DNA of 64,000 bases, taken from the NCBI GenBank assembly GCA_003135135.1, contig PLDK01000030.1, positions 1-64,000 on the forward strand. The letters run 5' to 3'. The position numbers were made by a program, and so were the translations under genes. Each line of letters opens with the position of its first letter. The stretch's first letter is position 1. Of the stretch, positions 39,285 to 48,521 are shown one piece after another. This DNA comes from Deltaproteobacteria bacterium (lineage in GTDB: Bacteria > Desulfobacterota > Binatia > Binatales > Binataceae). The notes beneath the pieces are model-generated. The model ran no database searches. It saw only the letters and a list, made by a program, of their open reading frames with translations, and was not told the DNA's origin.

Positions 39285-39465
39285 GGCTGCTTTCTCCCTC
39301 GAAGCGCGATCCGCGGCGCAGTTGGGGCTTGCGCCTTCGGCCACTCGGCCACCCCTGCGCGCGAGAAAAAGTGATTGTTCAACATCGATCGCGACCGCGC
39401 AAGCAATTGAAAGAGTGAAAGAGTTGCTGGCGCTTAGCTACGGATCAGGGCGATCCGCAAAGAAT

Positions 39466-40779
39466 TCATGGGGCTTCGATTGGAGCGTTGTCGATTCGGC
39501 TCTGCTTCCAGACCTCGGGGAGGAACTCATGATAGCGGATGGCGCCGTCGCCAATCATGACGAAGACCGCCGGACCGCGCTGCTCGATCTTGCGGGCGGT
39601 GGTGCCGGGCAGGACCTTGTCGAGGATTCCCGAGTAGAGCCGATTGAAGTTATCGGCGCAGCCCGCATTGCGGAAGGTGAGCATCCAGAGCACGGTCATC
39701 GATTTTTCCTTTTGTAGCGCGACGATCCGATCGCCCGCCCACTTGGCAGCCGCCTCCACGTACGGTGTCTGCTCACCCATCGTGCGCTCGATCATGATCT
39801 TGAGCATCAACTCGCCGAGCGTGTCCTCGTCGACCTTTTTCCAATCACGCAGAACCTTCTCGTAGCCGGCGAGCATGACGGTTTTGGCGGGAGTCGGATG
39901 GTCGAAGTAAAGCTCGGGATGCATGATCTGCTGGGTCGAGAGCGGCGGCCCCTTGAAGAGGGCATTCACGCCGTCCCAGCGTTTGCGATGGTAGGCTTCA
40001 GCGACGAAACGGGCTCCCTCGGTGTACTGAAAAATGAAGGGGTAAGTCATCGCGCGCGGCTTGCCTTCCGTGCGACCCATAAATATAGGAACGATGTCCT
40101 GCAGATGGGTGTCGAAGTAGTCGATCGTCTGGTCATCGACGCGCCCGGTCACCACTGAAAATCCCGACAGGGTAGCATCGCCCTCGACGATTGCCTTGTA
40201 GGCGAGTTCGTGGTCGGTATCGCCCTTGTACTTTTTTTGCGCGGCTTCGATGTCGAAATGCTGGTCCTGAAGAGCATGGGTCAGCTCGTGTCCCAGGGTG
40301 CCCGCGGTTTCAAGCTTCTTGAGCTTCGTCACGGTATTTCGATATCGCTCCGGCAGCGCAACCGCGATAGGCCGATCGATGACGACGATGTCCTTCTGGC
40401 GGGGGTCATAGAAGCCGGCTAGCTCGAGGGCCATATCGGCGAGGTCTTTGCGCTCAATTTTCATATCGGGCGGATAGAGACCGATCAGCTTGCCCTCTCC
40501 GACGCCGGCGTCGATTTCAGCCTGGCTCGTCTCCCGCGCGAACTCGGTTCTGAACCTGGATTCGGTCTCGGCGACGCTGAGATAGGACACGGGCACATTG
40601 GCGGTGAACTTGAGCCCGCGAATCTTCTCAACGCGAGCCTTCACCACCGCTGCCTCGCTGCCGCTCAACGCGCCGTCCTGCGCGGCAGCGAGCTTGCAGA
40701 AAAATGCGACGACAACGCATGCGGATGCGATTATCGCGATGAACCGTCCAAGCCGGATTCCCCCCAAGATTTCGCCCAC
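39466..40779 (-). CDS. Secreted zinc metalloprotease-like protein
   Basis: A 437-residue protein with an N-terminal membrane or signal segment (residues about 10-33). The zinc motif is LGHELTHALQDQHF (H164, E165, H168), with IVEGDATLSG about 30 residues on supplying the likely third ligand (E199). This resembles uncharacterised HExxH peptidases of Deltaproteobacteria and Myxococcota. The remaining domains are helical. It stands alone, in the same direction as the GFA-family gene. Confidence 0.7.
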   Translation of the reverse strand: MGEILGGIRLGRFIAIIASACVVVAFFCKLAAAQDGALSGSEAAVVKARVEKIRGLKFTANVPVSYLSVAETESRFRTEFARETSQAEIDAGVGEGKLIGLYPPDMKIERKDLADMALELAGFYDPRQKDIVVIDRPIAVALPERYRNTVTKLKKLETAGTLGHELTHALQDQHFDIEAAQKKYKGDTDHELAYKAIVEGDATLSGFSVVTGRVDDQTIDYFDTHLQDIVPIFMGRTEGKPRAMTYPFIFQYTEGARFVAEAYHRKRWDGVNALFKGPPLSTQQIMHPELYFDHPTPAKTVMLAGYEKVLRDWKKVDEDTLGELMLKIMIERTMGEQTPYVEAAAKWAGDRIVALQKEKSMTVLWMLTFRNAGCADNFNRLYSGILDKVLPGTTARKIEQRGPAVFVMIGDGAIRYHEFLPEVWKQSRIDNAPIEAP

Positions 40780-41021
40780 TCCTCTTCGGCCACATCTGCT
40801 TAGCCGGGATTCCCATTTAAGGCAAACAGGCGGTCAAGAGGATTCAAAACCCGGGCGCCGTCGCAGGCTGACAGGTCCTGCGGCCTATCCGGGGCATTGG
40901 ACAACCTAGCTGGGAGAAATTGCAATTTAAGGTAACTCCAGCAATTATAGTGGTTGGATATGTTTAGGATTGGGAGCTAAACAAAACATCGGGGACCTAG
41001 GGGACCCAAAGGAGCACTTAC

Positions 41022-41273
41022 TTGGAGATCGATAGAATCGTTGCAGACTTGAAGAAGGAAAGGGACCGGCTTATCAGTGCGATCACGGCTTTGGTAGGAG
41101 CGGGATCGGCGGCTACCGGCCGAAGAGGCCGGCCCGCGGTTGCTAAGCCGGGCGCCACGAAAACAAAGAGACACGGCGGTATCACCAAAGAGGGCAGAAA
41201 GCGGCTGTCGGAGCTTATGAAGAAGCGGTGGGCCGAGCGCAGAAAGAAAGGACTAACGAAACTCAGTAAATAG
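41022..41273 (+). CDS. Small basic protein with AT-hook-like motif
   Basis: 83 residues from TTG with a strong AAGGAG. A coiled-coil start (EIDRIVADLKKERDRLISAI) leads to GRRGRP, an AT-hook-like element, and a basic C-terminus (GGITKEGRKRLSELMKKRWA). Such proteins occur widely in soil and uncultured bacteria; the function is unknown, probably DNA-binding. Confidence 0.6.
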   Translation: MEIDRIVADLKKERDRLISAITALVGAGSAATGRRGRPAVAKPGATKTKRHGGITKEGRKRLSELMKKRWAERRKKGLTKLSK

Positions 41274-41345
41274 CGGTACGGATGGATCGCCATCGGTCTC
41301 GAGGGCGCGGTTGATTCGCGACCGTCGCGTCCGCACAATCTTCAG

Positions 41346-42026
41346 ATGGCGAAATCAGTACAGCACGCGTTTGATCTTGCGGCGGAGGACTACGACCGCA
41401 CGCGGCGCCGGCTGGTGCCGGGATTCGACGACTTCTATCGCGCGGCGATCGATTTGATACGGTTTCCGCACGATAGCCAGCTCAAGGTTCTCGATCTCGG
41501 CGCCGGCACGGGCCTGTTGTCGGCGTTCATCGCGTACAGTTTCCCGCAGGCGCGAATCACGATGGTTGACATCTCGAGCGAGATGCTCGAGCGGGCGCGA
41601 GCGCGCTTCGAATTGGGCGGCGAGCGCTTCCGCTTCGAGGTCTCCGACTACGGGGTTGACCCGATCCAGGAAAAATACGACGCGGTGGTTTCGGCGCTCT
41701 CGATTCATCACCTGGGCGACGACGAAAAGCGCTCGTTGTTCAATCGAATCCACGGCGCGCTCAACGACGGCGGTGTATTCGTCAACGCCGAGCAGTTTCG
41801 CGGCGCGACTCCGGAGCGGGACCGGTTTCACCACGAGCGATGGATCACGCGGGTGCGCGAATTGGGGATGGATGATCGCGACCTGGGGGCGGCGCTCGAC
41901 CGAATGAAGTTCGATCGCGCTGCGACGCTCGAAGATCAGCTCGAATGGCTGCGCGAGGCGGGGTTCCGGGATATCGATTGCGCGTATAAGAATCTGATCT
42001 TCGCGGTTTACTGCGGCCTCAAGTAG
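41346..42026 (+). CDS. Class I SAM-dependent methyltransferase
   Basis: A 226-residue methyltransferase. SAM-binding motif I is VLDLGAGTGLLSAFIA, the acidic loop is ITMVDISSEMLERARARF, and motif IV is YDAVVSALSIHHLGDDEKRS. It is complete, with the C-terminal VNAEQFRGATPERDRFH typical of small-molecule methyltransferases. No strong ribosome-binding site precedes the ATG. Substrate unknown. Confidence 0.85.
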   Translation: MAKSVQHAFDLAAEDYDRTRRRLVPGFDDFYRAAIDLIRFPHDSQLKVLDLGAGTGLLSAFIAYSFPQARITMVDISSEMLERARARFELGGERFRFEVSDYGVDPIQEKYDAVVSALSIHHLGDDEKRSLFNRIHGALNDGGVFVNAEQFRGATPERDRFHHERWITRVRELGMDDRDLGAALDRMKFDRAATLEDQLEWLREAGFRDIDCAYKNLIFAVYCGLK

Positions 42027-42145
42027 CGTAGAGCGGCGTCCGTCGGTGCTCGGCGGAAGATACCGCGGCGCCCGATCCTGTTTCCGCGTTGCGATGGTAC
42101 AAAAGGATTTGCGATCTCGTGTAGTTGTAGTCAAGAGGAAATTTA

Positions 42146-43147
42146 ATGGCGCGCAAGCTATCAATCGGAATCAATTGGCAAGGCAAGCTCGACTTCAAGG
42201 AGACGATCGAACGGGCAAAAATCGCGGACGCCGCGGGAATCCATTCGATCTGGGTGGCCGAAGCGTGGGGCCGCGACGCCTTCACGCTGCTCACGCTGCT
42301 CGCGGAGCACACCAGCAAGGTCCAGCTTGCGACTTCGATCGTGAATATCTACTCGCGCACGCCGGCCGCGCTCGCGCAGCATTTCGGCACGCTTGACGAG
42401 TTGAGCAACGGCCGCATGATCATCGGGCTGGGCACCAGCGGTCCGCAGGTGATCGAACATTTCCACGGTATTCCGTTCAATCCGCCGCTGACCCGAATGA
42501 AGGAGTACGTGGAAATTATCAACATGATAATGGCGCAGACGCCGCTCAACTACGAAGGCAAGCTGTTCAAGCTGCAGCGCGGTTTCACGATGCGCTTCGA
42601 GACCCCGCGCAAGCATATTCCGATCTGGATCGCCTCGCTCAACAAAAAGAGCGTCGAGTTCACGGCGAAGAAAGCCGACGGATGGCTGCCGGTGATGATC
42701 CCGATTAACTCGCTGAAGAAAGCGATCGCGGATTTCCGCGCGATTGCGACGGCCGCCGGCCGCGAGCCGCGCGCGGTAGCCGTCAAAGCGCCCGGACATG
42801 TGACGGTGACGGCGAACGTCGATCGCGCGGTTGCAGGACATGCCGCCAACGTTGCGTTCTACGCCGCGCGCATGGGCACCTTCTATTCCGAGCAGCTCAC
42901 GCGCTTTGGCTTCGGCGACGACGTGCAGAAGGTCAAACAGGCGTGGGATGCGGGCGGCTCAAAGGCGGCCACCGCGGCGCTATCGCCCAAGCTGCTGGGC
43001 GAGTTGGGTTATATCGGCGGAGTCGAAGGGGCGATCGAGCGGCTCAAGGCGCAGGAGGAAGCCGGCGTCGATCTGCATCCGGTGGAGATCGACGCGGGCG
43101 GCAAGCCGGGCGAGTTCGAGAAGACCGTCGCGCAGCTGCTCGGATGA
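42146..43147 (+). CDS. LLM-class F420-dependent oxidoreductase
   Basis: A 333-residue luciferase-like enzyme of the F420-dependent (Mer/Adf-like) type. Conserved segments are IHSIWVAEAWGRDAFTLLT, VQLATSIVNIYSRTPAALAQ, GRMIIGLGTSGPQVIEHFHG and TAKKADGWLPVMIP. It runs on the plus strand 119 bases after the methyltransferase. Its homologue at 28193 is a different subfamily. Substrate unknown. Confidence 0.88.
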   Translation: MARKLSIGINWQGKLDFKETIERAKIADAAGIHSIWVAEAWGRDAFTLLTLLAEHTSKVQLATSIVNIYSRTPAALAQHFGTLDELSNGRMIIGLGTSGPQVIEHFHGIPFNPPLTRMKEYVEIINMIMAQTPLNYEGKLFKLQRGFTMRFETPRKHIPIWIASLNKKSVEFTAKKADGWLPVMIPINSLKKAIADFRAIATAAGREPRAVAVKAPGHVTVTANVDRAVAGHAANVAFYAARMGTFYSEQLTRFGFGDDVQKVKQAWDAGGSKAATAALSPKLLGELGYIGGVEGAIERLKAQEEAGVDLHPVEIDAGGKPGEFEKTVAQLLG

Positions 43148-43278
43148 TCGTGCAGACGGGATTTGCCGATTCCCCGGCACAGGCGCTATATCGAGGCTGG
43201 ATGTCGCGTCGCAATCGAGCGGCGCTCCGATCGTGCACTAGACGCGGCGTTTCGTAATTCGTGGGAATCGAACGCGCG

Positions 43279-43308
43279 AGAGGGTCCTCGTGGACCCTCT
43301 TCGTTTTT
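43279..43308 (+). terminator. Intrinsic terminator just before DUF2141
   Basis: AGAGGGTCC-TCGT-GGACCCTCT, a perfect 9-bp stem, followed by TCGTTTTT. It ends 16 bases before the next ATG and is 132 bases after the LLM stop. Confidence 0.8.
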
Positions 43309-43324
43309 GGAGAGAGACAGCTTG

Positions 43325-43789
43325 ATGAGAACGAGAATCCAGCTGGTCGCCTTCGCACTGCTGCTCGTAGCGGCCGCGTTGCCCGCCCCGGCGCGTGCGC
43401 AAGACGCGGCGAAAGCGGACGGCATCAAGGTCGAAGTGACCGGCTTTCGAAACGACAAGGGGCAACTGGGATGCTCGCTGTGGCCGGGGCCCGAGGGATT
43501 TCCGCGCGACGACTCTCATATACTACGTCACATCTGGGCAAAGATTCAGGGCAAGCGCGGCGAGTGCGACTTCGGCGGAGTCCCGGCCGGCGACTACGCC
43601 GTCACCCTTTTTCACGATGAGAACGGCAACGGCAAGTTCGATTCGAATTTCTTCGGCTACCCGCTCGAGGGCTACGGATTCTCAAACAACGCCAAGGCCC
43701 AGTTCAAAGCGCCGTCATTCGACGAGACGAAATTTCACTATGACGGCGCCGGCACGAAGCAGATTTCGGTACAAGTGATTTATCGATGA
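43325..43789 (+). CDS. DUF2141-family exported protein
   Basis: A 154-residue protein with a signal peptide (LVAFALLLVAAALPAPARA). The mature part matches DUF2141: VEVTGFRNDKGQLGCSLW, VPAGDYAVTLFHDENGNGKF and a C-terminal AKAQFKAPSFDETKF with the family beta-sandwich look. Function unknown. ATG has GGAGAGA upstream, in the shadow of the terminator hairpin. It overlaps the quinone oxidoreductase by four bases (ATGATGA). Confidence 0.78.
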   Translation: MRTRIQLVAFALLLVAAALPAPARAQDAAKADGIKVEVTGFRNDKGQLGCSLWPGPEGFPRDDSHILRHIWAKIQGKRGECDFGGVPAGDYAVTLFHDENGNGKFDSNFFGYPLEGYGFSNNAKAQFKAPSFDETKFHYDGAGTKQISVQVIYR

Positions 43790-44769
43790 TGAAGGCAGTA
43801 ATCGTTGAAAAACCCGGCGATGAAAATGCGCTCAAAATCGGCGACGTTGCCGAGCCTGCGATCAAGCCCGACGAAATACTGATTCGCGTCCGCGCCGCCG
43901 GGGTGAATCGCGCGGACATTCTTCAGCGCCAGGGATTCTATCCGCCTCCGGCGGGCGCGTCGGAAATCCTCGGCCTGGAATGCGCCGGCGAGGTTGCCGC
44001 CGTCGGCGCTGCCGCGATCGGATGGAAAACCGGCGATCGCGCGATGGCATTGCTGCCGGGCGGCGGTTATGCGGAGAAAGCCGCGGTGCATTACGGATCC
44101 GCGATGAAGATTCCCGCGGCGCTGAGTTTCGAGGAAGCTGCCGGGATCCCCGAGGTCTTTCTGACCGCGTTCCTGAACTTTTTTATGCTCGCCGGGATCA
44201 AGCGCGGCGAGACCGCTTTGATTCACGGTGGCGGCAGCGGCGTCGGCACCGCATCGATTCTATTGCTCAAGGAAGCGGGCGTGCGCGTGATCGTGACTGC
44301 GGGCGCGGATGAGAAATGCGCGCAATGCCTCAAGCTGGGCGCCGACGTCGCGATCAACTACAAGCGCGGGCCTTTCGCGTCGGCTGTGAAAGCCGCGACA
44401 GACGGGCGCGGCGTGGACGTGATCTTAGACAGCATCGGCGGCGCCTACCTGCCCGGGAATATCGAGTCGCTTGCCAAGGGCGGGCGGCTGGTCCTGATCG
44501 GCTTGATGAACGGGACGCGCGCCGAGATCGATCTGGCCGCCGTTTTGCGCCGTCATCTGAAAATTTTCGGCTCGACTCTGCGCACACGCCCAGCCGCCGA
44601 GAAAGCGCAGATCGTCGCGGCGTTCCTCGGGAAATTCGGCGCGGCTCTCGATGCGGGGCGGTTGCGTCCGCCAATTTACAAGGCGATCCCGGCCGCGGAC
44701 GCCCCGACGGCGCATCGCATGATGCAAGCGAGCGAGCACTTCGGGAAAATCATTCTCAAGTTCGACTGA
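43786..44769 (+). CDS. Zinc-free quinone oxidoreductase (MDR superfamily)
   Basis: A 327-residue NADPH-dependent quinone oxidoreductase of the PIG3/Qor type. It has VRAAGVNRADILQRQGFYPP, GLECAGEVAAVG, the NADPH site LIHGGGSGVGTASILLLKEAG and VDVILDSIGGAYL. No zinc-binding cysteines are present. The start overlaps the DUF2141 gene by four bases, giving translational coupling. Confidence 0.87.
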   Translation: MMKAVIVEKPGDENALKIGDVAEPAIKPDEILIRVRAAGVNRADILQRQGFYPPPAGASEILGLECAGEVAAVGAAAIGWKTGDRAMALLPGGGYAEKAAVHYGSAMKIPAALSFEEAAGIPEVFLTAFLNFFMLAGIKRGETALIHGGGSGVGTASILLLKEAGVRVIVTAGADEKCAQCLKLGADVAINYKRGPFASAVKAATDGRGVDVILDSIGGAYLPGNIESLAKGGRLVLIGLMNGTRAEIDLAAVLRRHLKIFGSTLRTRPAAEKAQIVAAFLGKFGAALDAGRLRPPIYKAIPAADAPTAHRMMQASEHFGKIILKFD

Positions 44770-44894
44770 TCCTGGCGCTCGCAATTCAGTGCGGTCGGCT
44801 TCCTGAGCTGCTCGAGCGCCGCGGGAAGTGGCGCAATTGGCGAAACTGATGGGTGTTCGCGGGCGCCTTCTGGTAGGATTCGGGGCGAGATAGC

Positions 44895-45821
44895 GTGAAC
44901 CGCAAACCGATCAAACCCAACGCGCTCAAACCGGGCGATACAGTTGCGGTCGTCGCGCCCGCCGCGGCGATCGAACGGGAGCATCTCGAGCGCGGCGTCA
45001 ACGTGCTCGCCTCGATGGGCTTTCGGGTCAAAGTTTCGCAGCGCGTGCTGGCGCGCTCGGGGATATTGGCCGGCGACGATCGCGAGCGGGCGAGCGAGCT
45101 TCAAGAATACTTTGCCGATCCCGAGGTCAAGGCGATCTTTTCGGCGCGCGGCGGTTACGGATGCGGGCGGCTACTGCCGCTGCTCGACTTCAAGGCGATG
45201 GCCCGCACGCCCAAAATCTTCGTCGGCTTCTCGGACGCAACCTTTATCTTAAACGCGCTGGTCGATTTCGCCGGCATGGTATCGTTTCACGGGCCGATGG
45301 TCGCGATGGATTTTGCGCGAGGCTTGAGCCCGCGCGGGTTCGAGCACATGCAAGACCTGCTCAGCGGCAAGCTCGACGGCTTCGAGCTCGAGGCGCGCGA
45401 GGCGATGCATCCCGGATGCGCACATGGCGAGGTTATCGGCGGCTGCCTGTCGGTGCTGGTCGCGACGATAGGCACACCGTATGAGCCGCGCTTCGACGGC
45501 CGAATCCTGTTCCTCGAAGACACGGGTGAGAAAGCCTATCGAATCGACCGGATGCTCGTGCAGTTGCGCCAAACCGGCGCGCTCGGCCGAGTGGCGGGGA
45601 TTGTTTTCGGCGCGATTCGCGCGATCGACGGAAACGAGCAGGAGACGCGGCTGATTGCGCGCTTCGCCGGCGAGCAGACCGCAGGGCTGGGATGCCCGGT
45701 GCTGTATGGCGTCGAGGCCGGGCATGGCACCGAGAATTTTACGATTCCGTTCGGCGTGGCGGCTCGAATCGATTCGGCCGCGCGCCGCATCATCTTCACC
45801 GAGCCGGCCGTGACGCGGTAA
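44895..45821 (+). CDS. LD-carboxypeptidase (peptidase S66)
   Basis: A 308-residue LdcA-type enzyme trimming D-alanine from murein tetrapeptides in recycling. GTG start. Catalytic residues are S113 in VGFSDATFIL, E208 in FLEDTGEKAYRIDRML and H277 in VEAGHGTENFTIP, matching the Ser/Glu/His set of LdcA. The nucleophile elbow is preceded by SARGGYGCGRLL. It begins a run with the serine hydrolase and mpl. Confidence 0.87.
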   Translation: MNRKPIKPNALKPGDTVAVVAPAAAIEREHLERGVNVLASMGFRVKVSQRVLARSGILAGDDRERASELQEYFADPEVKAIFSARGGYGCGRLLPLLDFKAMARTPKIFVGFSDATFILNALVDFAGMVSFHGPMVAMDFARGLSPRGFEHMQDLLSGKLDGFELEAREAMHPGCAHGEVIGGCLSVLVATIGTPYEPRFDGRILFLEDTGEKAYRIDRMLVQLRQTGALGRVAGIVFGAIRAIDGNEQETRLIARFAGEQTAGLGCPVLYGVEAGHGTENFTIPFGVAARIDSAARRIIFTEPAVTR

Positions 45822-45849
45822 CGGGCCAGGTTTTCCGGAGGATTAAGCG

Positions 45850-46980
45850 TTGGGATGGAGTGAGGTCGAGCAGGGGTTCAACGACGCGGTCGAGGAGCGG
45901 GTGATTCCCGGTGCGACGGTCGTCGTGCGGCGCGGCGCGGAGATCGCGTTCGAGGGCGCATTCGGATTCAGATCGATCGAGCCGAGCCGCTCGCCGGCCA
46001 AAATCGAGACCGTCTATGACCTGTCGTCACTCACCAAGGCGCTGGCGACGACGGTCGCGGTGATGATGCTGGCGCGCGACGGCAAGTTTCGCCTCGACGA
46101 TCGAGTGACGCGTTTTTTTCCGAACTTTGGCGTGCACGGCAAGACCACCGTCACGTTTCGGCATCTGCTGGCGCATTGCTCGGGCCTGGCGGCGTGGCGG
46201 CCGTTCTACCAGCGGATCGCGGAGATCGAAAAAAGCGGGCGGGTCAACTTCATGGCGAGCCACGGCGCCAAGGAGTTCGCTTACGAGGAGATTCATCGCG
46301 AAAAACCCGAGGCCGCGCCCGCGAGCAAAACTATCTACTCGGATCTCGGATTCATCCTGCTGGGTGAGACGATCGAAAAGGTCGCCGGCGCCGCGCTCAA
46401 CCGATTCTGCCGCGAGAAAATCTTCCGCCCGTTGGGTCTGCGCGCCACTGATTATATAGACATCTCACTGGTCCGCTCGCGGCGGCTGGAGCCGGTCCCC
46501 GGCATGTTCGCGCCGACCGAAATCTGTCCTTCGCGCAAGCGGCTGCTGGTCGGCGAAGTTGACGACGAAAACGCGTTTTCGATGGGTGGAGTGGCGGGTC
46601 ATGCCGGACTGTTCGCGCCGGTGCGCGAGGTCGATCGCCTCGCGCGCGAGCTGATCGCGTGTTACGCCGGACGCTCGGATTTCGTGCCGCAAAAAATAAT
46701 CCGCGAGTTCTGGACGCGCGACACGACCGTGCCCGGCTCGACATGGGCGCTCGGATGGGACACGCCGTCGGCGGAGCATTCCAGCTCGGGCCATCGCTTC
46801 TCGCCGGCGGCAGTGGGCCATCTTGGCTTCACCGGCACTTCGATCTGGATCGAGCCGGAAAGCGAAGTTGCGATCTCGATGCTGACCAACCGCGTTCATC
46901 CGCGCCGCGACAATCAGAAGATTCGCGAGTTCCGTCCCAAGATTCACGATTTGATCATGGATGCGCTTGATGGCGGCTGA
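45850..46980 (+). CDS. Beta-lactamase-fold serine hydrolase
   Basis: A 376-residue class C-type serine hydrolase. SxxK is SLTK (S60, K63) and the YxN-equivalent is YSD (Y164). HLLAHCSGL and GHLGFTGTSIW are further family blocks. No signal peptide, so it is cytoplasmic and unlikely to be a true beta-lactamase; a peptidoglycan peptide or ester substrate is likely. TTG start preceded by GGAGG, 28 bases after the S66 gene; its stop lies within the start of mpl. Confidence 0.8.
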   Translation: MGWSEVEQGFNDAVEERVIPGATVVVRRGAEIAFEGAFGFRSIEPSRSPAKIETVYDLSSLTKALATTVAVMMLARDGKFRLDDRVTRFFPNFGVHGKTTVTFRHLLAHCSGLAAWRPFYQRIAEIEKSGRVNFMASHGAKEFAYEEIHREKPEAAPASKTIYSDLGFILLGETIEKVAGAALNRFCREKIFRPLGLRATDYIDISLVRSRRLEPVPGMFAPTEICPSRKRLLVGEVDDENAFSMGGVAGHAGLFAPVREVDRLARELIACYAGRSDFVPQKIIREFWTRDTTVPGSTWALGWDTPSAEHSSSGHRFSPAAVGHLGFTGTSIWIEPESEVAISMLTNRVHPRRDNQKIREFRPKIHDLIMDALDGG

Positions 46981-48424
46981 ATCCGGCAGCGCGGCGCGGC
47001 TCGCGCGCATTCCAGTGCCGGCCCGGCGAGTGCATCTGATCGGAGTCGGGGGCACCGCGATGGCCGCGCTGGCCGGGATGCTGGTGGAGCGCGGCTTGTC
47101 GGTCACAGGCTCCGACAAGCAGCTCTATGAGCCGACGGCGTCGCTGCTGAAAAATTCGCGGGTCGGATTGATGACGGGATTTTCGCCCGCGAACCTGTCG
47201 CCCGCGCCGGACCTGGTGGTGGTGGGCAATGCGATCGTGGCGAGCAATCCCGAAGCCGTGGCGCTGCTCGACTGCGCGATCCCGTATCTCTCGATGCCTG
47301 AAGCGCTGTGGCATTTTTTCCTGAAGGGCCGGCGCGTGCTGATGGTCGCGGGAACGCATGGCAAGACCACCTCGACCGCGATGATGGCGCACGTGCTGGA
47401 AGCGGCGGGGCGCGATCCCTCGATGCTGGTGGGCGGAGTGGCGAGCGATTTCGGATCGAACTACCGGCTTGGCCGGGGCGCCGATTTCGTGATCGAAGGC
47501 GACGAGTACGACACTGCGTTTTTCGACAAAGGACCGAAGTTTCTGCATTACCGGGCCAGTGGTGCGATTATTACGGCGGTCGAATTCGATCACGCCGATA
47601 TCTATCGCGATCTCGAGCATGTGAAATCGAGTTTCCGCGCGCTCGTCGAGCAGATGGATTCGTCGCGGGTGCTCGCGGTATGCGCCGACTTTCCGCACGC
47701 GCTCGAGGTCAGTGCGGCGGCGCGCGCGCGGCGGTTCACATACGGGCTGCGCGAGGGGGAATACCGCGCGACGGACATTACGGTGGGCGCCGACGGCGCG
47801 AGATTTTCGGTGACGCGCGGCGGCGGCCGAATCCAGGATTCAATCCATCTTCCGATCGGCGGCCGAATGAACGTCGCCAACGCGCTGGGCGTTTACGTGC
47901 TGCTGAGCGCGTATGGAGTCTCCGGCGACGAGATTGCCGGCGGGTTGCGCAGCTTCAAGGGCGTGGTGCGCCGGCAGCAGGTGATCGGAGAGGCGGCGGG
48001 AGTGACGGTGGTCGATGACTTTGCGCATCATCCGACCGCGATCGGCGTCACGCTCGAGGCGATTGCCGAACGGTTCCCGGGCCGGCGGATACTTGCGGCG
48101 TTCGAGCCGCGCTCGAATACGGCGCGGCGCAACGTTTTTCAACAGGCGTTCGCGGCCGCATTCGATCGAGCGTCGCGCGTCTATCTGGGTCCGGTCTATT
48201 TCAAGGAAAACGATCCGATCGCGCCGGGCGAGCGGTTGGAAACAGGCGCGCTCGCCAGTGCGATCAGTGCGCGTGGACCTCATGCGATTGCATGCGCGTC
48301 GAACGATCAGATCCTCGAGCGGATGCTCTCCGACGCGCGCGCGGACGACGTGGCGTTGTTCATGTCGAACGGGCCGTTCGATGGATTGAAGGAACGATTC
48401 CTGGCGGGGTTGAAGGCTCGGTAG
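46970..48424 (+). CDS. mpl: UDP-MurNAc:L-Ala-gamma-D-Glu-meso-DAP ligase
   Basis: A 484-residue Mur ligase that reattaches salvaged tripeptide to UDP-MurNAc. It has VHLIGVGGTAMAALAGMLVE, the phosphate loop VAGTHGKTTSTAMM, EGDEYDTAFFDKGPKF (hallmark of Mpl), DHADIYRDLEHV and VVDDFAHHPTAI. An in-frame ATG lies at 46961. It overlaps the preceding gene. With the LD-carboxypeptidase it forms a murein-recycling operon. Confidence 0.92.
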   Translation: MAAESGSAARLARIPVPARRVHLIGVGGTAMAALAGMLVERGLSVTGSDKQLYEPTASLLKNSRVGLMTGFSPANLSPAPDLVVVGNAIVASNPEAVALLDCAIPYLSMPEALWHFFLKGRRVLMVAGTHGKTTSTAMMAHVLEAAGRDPSMLVGGVASDFGSNYRLGRGADFVIEGDEYDTAFFDKGPKFLHYRASGAIITAVEFDHADIYRDLEHVKSSFRALVEQMDSSRVLAVCADFPHALEVSAAARARRFTYGLREGEYRATDITVGADGARFSVTRGGGRIQDSIHLPIGGRMNVANALGVYVLLSAYGVSGDEIAGGLRSFKGVVRRQQVIGEAAGVTVVDDFAHHPTAIGVTLEAIAERFPGRRILAAFEPRSNTARRNVFQQAFAAAFDRASRVYLGPVYFKENDPIAPGERLETGALASAISARGPHAIACASNDQILERMLSDARADDVALFMSNGPFDGLKERFLAGLKAR

Positions 48425-48442
48425 CAGGGTGCCGATCACCAG

Positions 48443-48485
48443 ACCCTCACCTACCTCGGTGTGCTCGGCCTCCTCTGCCGTGAAA
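48443..48485. repeat. Possible degenerate intergenic repeat
   Basis: In the short gap between two convergent genes, the minus strand reads TTTCACGGCAGAGGAGGCCG and on. It resembles the TTTCACCGCAGAGG-type intergenic repeats seen in many uncultured bacteria. Only one copy is seen here. Confidence 0.3.
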
Positions 48486-48521
48486 TAAGCCGCGAGGCAA
48501 TCCCAGAAGGGGAACAATCCC

